Part shown: positions 9,358-16,427 of the stretch, one piece after another
Layout: each line of letters begins with the position of its first letter
How positions within the stretch are numbered: position 1 is the stretch's first letter
Assembly (NCBI GenBank): GCA_031292565.1
Contig: JARLGW010000001.1
Coordinates: 62,001-126,000 of the forward strand
DNA from: Paludibacteraceae bacterium
Lineage (GTDB): Bacteria; Bacteroidota; Bacteroidia; Bacteroidales; Paludibacteraceae
Length of the DNA stretch: 64,000 nt
Direction: 5' to 3'
Notes under the pieces: generated by a model
Database searches by the model: none
Told to the model about the DNA's origin: nothing
Seen by the model: only the letters and a program-made list of their open reading frames with translations
Position numbers and translations under genes: made by a program

Positions 9358-9450
9358 CTACCCTGTCAGCAGTCGGAAGACTCTGACAGCGGTTTCTCAT
9401 CGAATATACAATACAACCGCTGACAAGGTTTTCAACCGTTGTCAGGGTTT
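9358..9450. repeat. Palindromic repeat (family B), right copy
   Basis: Direct repeat of 8473-8579, lacking the ACAAAT expansion. It encloses mntA-hepT together with the left copy. Confidence 0.9.
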
Positions 9451-9700
9451 GAATGTTCGTTTTTTATATCCCCCTTATCCCTCACGTTCGTTTTTGTCAT
9501 TTTTCCGACAACCGTTTTCGCACTCCATGCTTTATCTTTGGAAGGTTATGGATAGAAGAAGGTATAGGATAGAAACGGATACTAACTTTGCATGCCACGG
9601 GGTGGGATGTAAGGTTACGGTTTTGTGTTCGATCGGGGGCTTCCTTGTGTTGATAAAAGAAGCCGTTTTCGTTCCATTTTTCAGGGTAATTTCTACCTCA

Positions 9701-9760
9701 AAAACTACCCGAGAAACTACCCGAGAAACTACCCTGAAAGTTACCCAAGAAACTACCCAA
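9701..9760 (+). repeat. Five-unit 12-bp tandem repeat
   Basis: Degenerate units of GAAACTACCCRA repeated five times. Read in the plus-strand frame they give ETTR/ETTQ tetrapeptides, a tail repeat I associate with RecG-like/AlbA proteins of Bacteroidota. No such protein is intact here, so this may be a relic. Confidence 0.8.
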
Positions 9761-10086
9761 GAAAAATGGGAAAAGGTATCAAAAACACCCGAAAATGACT
9801 TCGGGAAACTATTAAAGCATCCGTTTATGTTACCGGGAAATTGTTTCTCTGTTTTATGTAAAGTGTTTGTTATTAATAATATAAGTGTTGCTAGGGGTGG
9901 TTGGTATAGATTGTATGAGGAGGAGTATCTGTTTTGGTGTTTCTCAGATGAGAAAAACACCCTCGAAAAAAAGGCAATAATTTTACCTCGGGGAAAAAAT
10001 TGGTTCTCTATTGCCTGTCGGAATTTCACCAAATCTTAAAGATGGCTAAAAACCAATTGGATATGTTCGGGTTGAAGTTAGTTTGT

Positions 10087-10094
10087 TAATTTTG
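10087..10094 (+). promoter_or_regulatory. -7 box for the 10121 gene
   Basis: TAATTTTG fits TAnnTTTG and lies 26 nt before the ATG. Confidence 0.5.
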
Positions 10095-10120
10095 CATGTG
10101 GAATTTTATAAAAACGGATT

Positions 10121-10783
10121 ATGAAAAAACAGATTGTATTATGGGGGATTGTGGCTTTGTTGAGTTCAACGGCTATGCAAGCAAAAGATAACGGAAATGA
10201 CAAGAAACCCGAGAAAATGGTTACTACCGAGCTAAAAGAACTGCCGGCTCAATTGAAAAATAAGGGTGGCAAAACGGAGAATGTGAAAATTCAGCTTACC
10301 GTGGGTGCTATGGATGGGCAGTTGGACATGGATAAGTTGCAAAAGGAAATAACCTACACCAACGCCAAGGGCGAAAAGAAAACGGCTTCGGGTGAAGATG
10401 TGTCGATGGTTACCTTTACTTACGATAGCGTGGAGTACCGCATGCTTTCGTGTCCTAACAAACTAAAATTGGATGCAGGGTCGTCCACCCCTAAATATAT
10501 TTTCTTAAAGTTGGAGGTAGATGGCACCCGGTTGCGCTTGTTGCGCTATTACCAGGTAAGCACTTCCAAAATAAATGGTAACGAACTGAAATCGGTATCC
10601 CGAAAATATGTGTTGCGTAAGAGTAACGATACGTATTTAATGCCTGAAATTAAAGATTTTAAAAAGGATATGACGGAGTTCTTTTCCGATTGTCAGGGGC
10701 TGGTGTTCAAACTATCCAAAAACCAGTTAGTGAAGAAAGACATGGTGCAGATAACTAATTTTTACAACTCGGAATGTAAATAA
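10121..10783 (+). CDS. Hypothetical exported protein
   Basis: A 220-residue protein of unknown function. A clear type I signal peptide (about 1-21, ending AMQA) is followed by a lysine-rich, beta-leaning domain. Two cysteines in the mature part (in MLSCPNK and SDCQG) and a third at the C-terminus could form a disulphide in the periplasm. The usual Bacteroidota small exported protein layout fits, but I recognise no domain. A PEBP-family exported protein starts 14 bp after the stop, so the two are probably co-transcribed. Confidence 0.75.
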   Translation: MKKQIVLWGIVALLSSTAMQAKDNGNDKKPEKMVTTELKELPAQLKNKGGKTENVKIQLTVGAMDGQLDMDKLQKEITYTNAKGEKKTASGEDVSMVTFTYDSVEYRMLSCPNKLKLDAGSSTPKYIFLKLEVDGTRLRLLRYYQVSTSKINGNELKSVSRKYVLRKSNDTYLMPEIKDFKKDMTEFFSDCQGLVFKLSKNQLVKKDMVQITNFYNSECK

Positions 10784-10797
10784 TTCTATATCAAAAT

Positions 10798-11325
10798 ATG
10801 AAGCGAATATTTGTTTCCATATTAGCCTTTCAGCTGTTCGGCATGGTAGCTATGGCGCAATCCTTTACGCTTAAAAGCGAAGATGTTAAGAACACGGCCA
10901 CGAGTAAGCAGGTGGCCAACGTGTTTGGCTGCAAGGGGCAAAACCTCTCGCCGCAATTGCATTGGGCTGGTGCTCCCGCCGGAACCAAAAGTTTTGCCAT
11001 TACGATCTTTGATAAGGATGCTCCTCGTGAAGGTGGCTTCTGGCATTGGGTGGTATATAATATTCCGGCCACGGTCACCAGCCTGAAATCGGGTGCAAGC
11101 AACAGCCTGCCACCGGGTGCGCTTAATGGGTTGAACGACGCGGGTTCGTTCGGTTACGTCGGGCTATGCCCACCGAAAGGGCAGCGGCACGAATATATCG
11201 TTACCGTTTACGCGCTGAAAGCCAAGTTACCCGAAATGAAAGATGCCACGCCCGAAAAAGCGGCATCCGTGATTAAGAAAAACAGCCAGGGCAACGCCTC
11301 ATTTTCGTTTTTTTATCAACATTGA
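10798..11325 (+). CDS. YbhB/YbcL-family (PEBP / Raf kinase inhibitor-like) exported protein
   Basis: Member of the phosphatidylethanolamine-binding protein fold. Bacterial members have no firmly established function. The 175-residue protein has a signal peptide (about 1-20, ending AMAQ), the ligand-pocket motif DKDAPREGGFWHWVVYN (about 63-79) and the conserved GYVGLCPPKGQRHEY segment (about 118-132). Length and motif order are standard for the family. It follows the 10121 gene closely and both products should be periplasmic. Confidence 0.93.
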   Translation: MKRIFVSILAFQLFGMVAMAQSFTLKSEDVKNTATSKQVANVFGCKGQNLSPQLHWAGAPAGTKSFAITIFDKDAPREGGFWHWVVYNIPATVTSLKSGASNSLPPGALNGLNDAGSFGYVGLCPPKGQRHEYIVTVYALKAKLPEMKDATPEKAASVIKKNSQGNASFSFFYQH

Positions 11326-11381
11326 CCTTATCAACACAGATTTGGTTAGATATTTTAAATGTTCAACATGCTGGAAAAAGC

Positions 11382-11389
11382 TACTTTTG
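11382..11389 (+). promoter_or_regulatory. -7 box for the TauE/SafE gene
   Basis: TACTTTTG fits TAnnTTTG and lies 43 nt before the ATG. Confidence 0.45.
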
Positions 11390-11432
11390 CATAACCGAGA
11401 TTGAATGTTTCATTTTTAAAGTATAATAAGTT

Positions 11433-12224
11433 ATGTATTTGGAGTTTGGTGTTTTAGTGGTAGGCTTGTTGGCTGGGGTGATGTCCGGTTTGTTCGGCAT
11501 CGGAGGTGGAATAGTGATGGTGCCTACGTTGATAGCATTTTTTGGTATGGAGATGCTTAACGCCAATGCTGCATCATTAGCGGCTATGCTTTTGCCCGTG
11601 GGTGTTTTGGGCGTAATCACGTATTACAAGGCGGGCTATATTAATATACGCGAATCACTTTTCATAGCTCTCGGCTTAATTGCCGGTTCTTATTTTGGAG
11701 CGGAGCTGGCTCTTTCGGTTGATATAAGCCTGTTGGCAAAACTGTATGCTGCATTTTTACTCTACGTGGCGTTAGGGTATCTTAATATTCCTGCATTATT
11801 GTTTCATCGGAAAAAGGAGGCTGCTGAAAAACCGGCAACGGACGGAGGGGAGCATGTTACGCGTTCTTTTTGGCTTTACGTGTTGGTAGGTTTGCTTGCC
11901 GGGGTAATAGCCGGTATGTTTGGCAAGGGCGGCGGTATCGTAATTGTGCCTATCTTAATCCGCTTCTTTCGTTATAGCCCCAAGGCGGCGGCTGCCACTT
12001 CGTTGGCGGCACTCCAGTTGCCGGTAGGGTTGCCCAGTGTAATCGTTTACGCCCAAGGCGGATACCTCAACTGGACTTATGCTGCGTTGATGGCGGTAGG
12101 TATAGTGTGTGGCGTGTTTTTTGGCAGCAAGATAGCCATTAAATTGCCGTCGGCTACATTCAAAAAAATATATGCCATTTTTCTGTTAGGAGTGGCCTCA
12201 TATATGGTTTATAAATATCTGTAA
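11433..12224 (+). CDS. TauE/SafE-family membrane permease
   Basis: Inner-membrane transporter of the sulfite exporter TauE/SafE family, members of which move small anions such as sulfite, sulfoacetate or taurine-derived products. The 263-residue protein has about eight hydrophobic helices in two homologous halves, each starting with a glycine-rich loop (SGLFGIGGGIVMVP near 20-35 and AGMFGKGGGIVIVP near 160-175). A charged cytoplasmic linker lies near residues 128-145. It stands alone with its own promoter, and no neighbour indicates the substrate. Confidence 0.92.
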   Translation: MYLEFGVLVVGLLAGVMSGLFGIGGGIVMVPTLIAFFGMEMLNANAASLAAMLLPVGVLGVITYYKAGYINIRESLFIALGLIAGSYFGAELALSVDISLLAKLYAAFLLYVALGYLNIPALLFHRKKEAAEKPATDGGEHVTRSFWLYVLVGLLAGVIAGMFGKGGGIVIVPILIRFFRYSPKAAAATSLAALQLPVGLPSVIVYAQGGYLNWTYAALMAVGIVCGVFFGSKIAIKLPSATFKKIYAIFLLGVASYMVYKYL

Positions 12225-12286
12225 AAAATCTCATTTTTTGTAATAATATATTCTCCGTGGTAGCAACGGAATATTAATTTGTTTAT

Positions 12287-12294
12287 TAATTTTG
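12287..12294 (+). promoter_or_regulatory. -7 box for the first TPR gene
   Basis: TAATTTTG fits TAnnTTTG, 51 nt before the ATG. Confidence 0.45.
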
Positions 12295-12345
12295 CACGGT
12301 AAAAGATTAATGCCAACGTAGCTATTTTTATTATAAAATTGACTG

Positions 12346-13176
12346 ATGAAAAAGTTTTTATATACCTTATTACTTTGCATTTGCGTTAGTTCTATTTTTG
12401 CGGAAACAGCTGAAAAGTTGGTTCAAAAAGGAATACAAAAAGGGAAGAAGGGAAAAGTTGAGGATGCTATGGCATGCTTCAATAAGGCGATAGAGGTAGA
12501 TTCCACTTACCCCGAAGCTTACTTCAACCGGGGCTATGCCAAAAACATGCTGGACGACAACAAGGGTTCCATCGCTGACTTCACAAAAGCTATACAATAT
12601 GACTCTACGTATTCAAACGCCTATTTCAACAGGGCATTGGCTTACGCGGAGGATAAAGATAACCGGGCGGCAATCAAGGATTTTACAACCGTGATTAAAC
12701 TGGATTCGGGTATGAATGCCGAGGCTTACTACTTCCGTGGTGTTTCACGCTACTTCTTGGTTCAGCTAGATTCAGCTATTGCCGATTTTGATTCGGCCTT
12801 GGTGGTGGATTCGGCTTATGCAGAAGCTTATTACAACAAAGCATTGGTGAAAACCCGTATGGGTGGAACGGATAATATAAAAGAAGCGTTAAGCTTGTAT
12901 GGCAAAGCCATTGGTATTAATCCGTATGATGCTGATTTTTACAACAATCGTGGGCAGGTTAGGTACGTGCTGAAAGATTATAAGGGTGCGGTGGGCGATT
13001 ATAACCGAGCATTGGCGTTGGCTCCCGACATGGCTCGCACGTATTGCAACCGGGGCAACGCGTTTTTTTACATGAATGATAAAATAGGGGCTTGTGAGAA
13101 TTGGACCACGGCAGTGGATATGGGATTTACCCTTGCGCAGAAGATGCTGGATATCTATTGTCAGGCACCGAAATAA
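12346..13176 (+). CDS. Exported tetratricopeptide-repeat protein
   Basis: A 276-residue protein with a signal peptide (about 1-19, ending IFAE) and six to seven consecutive 34-residue TPR units filling the rest, with characteristic AYFNRGYAK, AYYNKALVK and TYCNRGNAF segments. TPR arrays are protein-binding scaffolds, and the partner is unknown. A shorter TPR protein follows 52 bp downstream and shares the pattern, so the two may have arisen by duplication and work together in the periplasm. Confidence 0.92.
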   Translation: MKKFLYTLLLCICVSSIFAETAEKLVQKGIQKGKKGKVEDAMACFNKAIEVDSTYPEAYFNRGYAKNMLDDNKGSIADFTKAIQYDSTYSNAYFNRALAYAEDKDNRAAIKDFTTVIKLDSGMNAEAYYFRGVSRYFLVQLDSAIADFDSALVVDSAYAEAYYNKALVKTRMGGTDNIKEALSLYGKAIGINPYDADFYNNRGQVRYVLKDYKGAVGDYNRALALAPDMARTYCNRGNAFFYMNDKIGACENWTTAVDMGFTLAQKMLDIYCQAPK

Positions 13177-13228
13177 AGAAAGAGAGAGAAAATAGAGATA
13201 ATTTTAATTTAATAGATTTGTTAGCGTG

Positions 13229-13747
13229 ATGATTAAGAAGATTTTTCAAGTGAGTTTTTTCCTTTTTTTATTTACTACAGTTTTAAATGCCCAAACTGCA
13301 AAAACTTATTTTAATAAAGCCCTTTCTCGTGCTGAATTTGGCGATTTCCAGGGAGCTATCGAAGATTATGGAACTTGTTTGAAAGCCGACCCGAAGTATT
13401 TGGATGCTTACGTGAACCGGGGATTATTAAAGCAACAACTAAATGATACTAAAGGAGCGTTGCTCGATTTTGATATGGCTGTAGCTTTGGATTCCACTTA
13501 CGTGCGTGCCTATAATAGCCGAGGCCAGTTGCTCACCGTGATGAAACAATACCGTGAAGCGTTGGCCGATCTGAATAAAGCCATCAAACTGTATCCAAGC
13601 TACGTGAATGCTATTATTAACCGTGGATTGTTGAAGCGTGAAATTAAAGACAATGACGGGGCTTGCATTGATTTTAATTTGGCCAGTTCGTTAGACCCCC
13701 GATCAGCCCGTGCTAAGGATTTAATCAGAAAGAATTGTACGAAATGA
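13229..13747 (+). CDS. Exported tetratricopeptide-repeat protein, short
   Basis: A 172-residue protein with a signal peptide (about 1-22) followed by four TPR units (for example AYVNRGLLKQQL and AIINRGLLKREI). ATG 13229 is chosen over the adjoining GTG at 13226. The end overlaps the next gene by the four-base ATGA arrangement, which indicates an operon. It is related to the preceding TPR gene. The role is scaffold-like and otherwise unknown. Confidence 0.9.
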   Translation: MIKKIFQVSFFLFLFTTVLNAQTAKTYFNKALSRAEFGDFQGAIEDYGTCLKADPKYLDAYVNRGLLKQQLNDTKGALLDFDMAVALDSTYVRAYNSRGQLLTVMKQYREALADLNKAIKLYPSYVNAIINRGLLKREIKDNDGACIDFNLASSLDPRSARAKDLIRKNCTK

Positions 13748-14229
13748 AAGATATAAATGTAGCCCAACGCAAGGAAAAGGCGGTGACTCTTTTTAATGAG
13801 GGTTACAACTGTGCACAATCGGTTTTTTTAGCTTACAGCGATGTGTATGGACTGGAAGACGATTTGGCTAAAAAACTGTCAGCCTCTTTTGGCGGTGGCA
13901 TGGGGCGCATGCGCGAAGTGTGTGGTGCATGTAGTGGTATGTTTATGATTCTAGGATTGGAATATCCGGCTACCGACCCGGATGATAAGGCTGCTAAAAC
14001 AGCCAACTATGGTGCAGTACAACGCACTGCTTTGGCTTTTAAAGAAAGGTTTAGCACTATTATTTGTGCCGATTTATTGAAAATAAAACATCAGCCTGAA
14101 AATTCTACGCCTTCTGACCGTACCGCGGAATATTATGCAAAGCGGCCGTGTGCACGATTCGTGGCCGGAGCAGCTGAAATACTGGGCAACGAACTAAAGT
14201 GCCCTCGCACGGAAAATAGTGCGTTTTAA
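13744..14229 (+). CDS. C_GCAxxG_C_C family protein
   Basis: A 161-residue member of the C-GCAxxG-C-C family, often considered redox- or metal-related. The name-giving cysteines are visible: the N-terminal YNCAQSV, the central CGACSGMFMILG, then an isolated Cys (IICADLL) and a C-terminal pair (PCARF, KCPR). ATG 13744 overlaps the stop of the TPR gene by four bases. No signal peptide is present, so it should be cytosolic although it is coupled to an exported TPR protein. Confidence 0.9.
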   Translation: MKDINVAQRKEKAVTLFNEGYNCAQSVFLAYSDVYGLEDDLAKKLSASFGGGMGRMREVCGACSGMFMILGLEYPATDPDDKAAKTANYGAVQRTALAFKERFSTIICADLLKIKHQPENSTPSDRTAEYYAKRPCARFVAGAAEILGNELKCPRTENSAF

Positions 14230-14275
14230 TGTAAATTATTCGTCCTTACCGATGACAACGTATTTAAAACAAGTG

Positions 14276-14283
14276 TAACTTTG
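14276..14283 (+). promoter_or_regulatory. -7 box for tRNA-Glu
   Basis: TAACTTTG fits TAnnTTTG, 24 nt before the mature tRNA. Confidence 0.5.
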
Positions 14284-14307
14284 CACGGCTTTTATCATAC
14301 ATGTTAA

Positions 14308-14379
14308 GGTGCGTTCCTCTAACGGTTAGGAGATCGGTTTCTCAATCCGACAATGGCAGTTCGATTCTGCTACGCACTA
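14308..14379 (+). tRNA. tRNA-Glu (anticodon CTC)
   Basis: A 72-nt tRNA. The acceptor GGTGCGT pairs with ACGCACT (G1-U72 wobble), with discriminator A14379. The anticodon stem TCGG / CCGA carries loop TTCTCAA, giving CTC (codon GAG). The T arm is GCAG TTCGATT CTGC. CCA is not encoded, and a T run follows at 14381. Confidence 0.92.
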
Positions 14380-14468
14380 CTTTTTTCTACCTTCCTCCCT
14401 TTTCTCTGTTTAATCCTAAATTTTAGTTGTATAGGTTTTCTATCCCATGAAACTTTTCCTTTTTTTAT

Positions 14469-14499
14469 TTTGTTTATGAACATAAGTTCATTACATTTG
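14469..14499 (+). promoter_or_regulatory. Promoter of the DUF134 operon
   Basis: TTTG at 14469-14472, a 19-nt spacer and TACATTTG at 14492-14499 give an excellent match to the Bacteroidota consensus, 29 nt before the ATG. Confidence 0.75.
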
Positions 14500-14527
14500 C
14501 ATTGCTTTACATCAAAAAATAAGAAAT

Positions 14528-14941
14528 ATGCCTCGCCCCAAACAATGTAGAAAGATGTGTAATCCGCCTAAAATGCAGGGATTTAAACCCTATGGTATTC
14601 CGTGTGGAGAATTAGGCTCCGTTACATTGCTGCTGGAAGAATATGAAGCTATCCGGTTGTTGGACTATGACGGGTTGACTCAGGAGCAGGCCGCCCAGCG
14701 GATGAACGTTTCCCGACCTACCTTAACCCGAATTTATGAAAAGGCTCGCCAAGCTATAGCCAAAGCCTTTGTAGAAGGAAAAATGGTGGTAATAGATGGT
14801 GGAAACGTGCAATTTGAAGCACAATGGTACCGATGTAAGCGATGCTTTAAGTTGATAGAGGGATTGGAGAACCATACAAGATGTAAAAACTGCCGGAATT
14901 ATGATTTGGACGAGCTTACGCCATTAAATACAACAGAATGA
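14528..14941 (+). CDS. DUF134 helix-turn-helix protein
   Basis: A 137-residue putative DNA-binding protein of the DUF134 family. It has the N-terminal MPRPKQCRKM opening, an HTH of the sigma-70 region 4 kind (about 52-75, TQEQAAQRMNVSRPTLTRI), and a C-terminal four-cysteine zinc ribbon (CKRC and CKNC, about 104-123) that most short members lack. The next gene overlaps by ATGA, and a NifX-like protein follows. DUF134 genes are commonly linked to iron-molybdenum-cofactor-like proteins, so it may regulate this trio. Confidence 0.9.
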   Translation: MPRPKQCRKMCNPPKMQGFKPYGIPCGELGSVTLLLEEYEAIRLLDYDGLTQEQAAQRMNVSRPTLTRIYEKARQAIAKAFVEGKMVVIDGGNVQFEAQWYRCKRCFKLIEGLENHTRCKNCRNYDLDELTPLNTTE

Positions 14942-15774
14942 TGATAGCCAAGATTTTGATGGACAACCGGAAGCAGGATGCCACCTTGGAGCGTGAGCAT
15001 GGTTTTTCCATGTACTTGGAAATGGAAAATCATAAATGCTTGGTAGATGTGGGTGCTACCGAAGGATTTGCTCGAAATGCTCATAAACTGGGCATTGATA
15101 TTGCGGATGTTGATTACCTGTTTTTGACGCATGGGCACGCGGATCATGTAGGTGGATTGCCGTTTTTCCTTCGAAAAAATAAAAAGGCAAAGATCATTGT
15201 TTCCGAACATGCTCTTTCTCAAAAATATTATTCTTCCCGTAGAGAATTGAAGGACATCAGTCCGAAGATTCAGTTGAATTTTTCCTATTCCCGTTTCATT
15301 AGAATTTCGGTTGATACCGTATTGGAAAAAGATATTCGCGTTCTACATAATGAGAATTCGGATTTTGCTACACCCAAAGGAAATTCATTTTTGATGAAAG
15401 ATAGTGGGGATGGTTTGATGGCTGACGATTTCAATCATGAACTACTGTTTTGCTTTGGTGAAAAGGAACAGATGGTTTGCACCGGATGTGCACATGGTGG
15501 TTTGCTAAATATTTTGCACACGGTGAAGAAAAAAACAGCGTTACCTATAAAAACCGTAATTGGCGGTTTCCATTTGTTGGACACTGATGATATGAACCAA
15601 TATGAATCAACGGAGGAGGTGGAACAAATAGCGTTGGCTTTAAAGAATGATTATCCCGACACCATGTTTTACACGGGACATTGCACGGGAGATAAACCGT
15701 ACAATCAAATGAAAAAAATATTAGGTTCTAAACTGGATTTTTTTTATGTGGGGAAAGAAATGATAATAGAGTAA
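14938..15774 (+). CDS. MBL-fold metallo-hydrolase
   Basis: A 278-residue metallo-beta-lactamase-fold hydrolase of the type annotated as a beta-RFAP-synthase-like MBL protein. The metal-binding motif THGHADHVGG lies at about residues 64-73. Further ligands are probably in CAHGG (near 183) and GGFHL (near 205), and the C-terminal GHCTG box is present. The substrate is unknown. The start overlaps the DUF134 stop by four bases and a NifX-like gene follows after 25 bp, so this is one operon. Confidence 0.9.
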   Translation: MMIAKILMDNRKQDATLEREHGFSMYLEMENHKCLVDVGATEGFARNAHKLGIDIADVDYLFLTHGHADHVGGLPFFLRKNKKAKIIVSEHALSQKYYSSRRELKDISPKIQLNFSYSRFIRISVDTVLEKDIRVLHNENSDFATPKGNSFLMKDSGDGLMADDFNHELLFCFGEKEQMVCTGCAHGGLLNILHTVKKKTALPIKTVIGGFHLLDTDDMNQYESTEEVEQIALALKNDYPDTMFYTGHCTGDKPYNQMKKILGSKLDFFYVGKEMIIE

Positions 15775-15799
15775 CTATAACAATTTAATTTATACGATT

Positions 15800-16171
15800 A
15801 TGAAAATAGCAATTCCAGTAAAAAGTAACAATGAAATTGATGCCCATTTCGGACATTGCGAGTTTTATCAGATTTATACCGTTTCGGATGATAAAAAAAT
15901 AGTGTCGACAGAACGAATGGAATCGCCTAAAGGTTGTGGTTGCAAATCGAATATCGCTTCTGTTTTTGAGCAAGACGGTGTTAACGTGATGCTTGCCGGA
16001 GGTATTGGTGATGGTGCTGTGAATGTATTAAAACAACATGGTATTAGTGTGGTGCGCAACTGTCAGGGTGATGTAGATACCTTAATCAGTCAGTATCTTA
16101 CAGGCTATATAGTTGATGGTGGCCAAAATTGTCATGCACATGAAAGTGAGCACGAATGTAGTCATGATTAA
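15800..16171 (+). CDS. NifX/NifB-type Fe-Mo cofactor-binding-like protein
   Basis: A 123-residue protein of the dinitrogenase iron-molybdenum cofactor (NifB/NifX/VnfY) domain family. It shows the typical IAIPV start, the DAHFGHCEF motif, the CGCKSN loop and the VMLAGGIGDGAVN segment. The C-terminus is rich in His, Cys and Glu and could bind metal. No nitrogenase genes are present, and such orphan members are common in anaerobes. It is the last gene of the DUF134 operon. Confidence 0.92.
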   Translation: MKIAIPVKSNNEIDAHFGHCEFYQIYTVSDDKKIVSTERMESPKGCGCKSNIASVFEQDGVNVMLAGGIGDGAVNVLKQHGISVVRNCQGDVDTLISQYLTGYIVDGGQNCHAHESEHECSHD

Positions 16172-16384
16172 TTTACGCTGAATAAGAGTTGTATTATAAT
16201 AGGCAGTACGGTTTTGATTTTGTGAATGTGCTTTACAAAGTCAAAGCTGCATTTTAGTATATGCTTGGAAACAAAGCAACTATCGTGTGAAAAATAGCAT
16301 CATAATACTTCCTTTTTTAGGCCGTTTTGTCAATATGTTAATAACTCCTGCCGGGCTATAGTCACAAGAACCTTCATTTTTTCA

Positions 16385-16392
16385 TACATTTG
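16385..16392 (+). promoter_or_regulatory. -7 box for topB
   Basis: TACATTTG fits TAnnTTTG, 35 nt before the ATG. Confidence 0.55.
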
Positions 16393-16427
16393 TTGTTTCA
16401 AAACTGAATTGACTCCGCATTTAATTT

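Larger units (their letters stand above)
9451..10120. other. Intergenic or decayed stretch, no convincing gene
   Basis: Long open frames exist on both strands here (plus to 10039, minus 9532-10032), but neither resembles a protein family and they are mutually exclusive. It contains -7-like boxes (TATCTTTG 9533-9540, TAACTTTG 9583-9590), a 12-bp tandem repeat at 9701-9760, and a hairpin at 9936-9961 (GGTGTTTCTCA with TGAGAAAAACACC). It may be a gene relic or may specify an RNA. Confidence 0.4.

Noticed and set aside
9532-10032. Minus-strand open frame of 166 codons
   Set aside because: Overlaps the plus-strand frame through the 12-bp repeats, with low-complexity VSRVVSRVV translation and no family resemblance.
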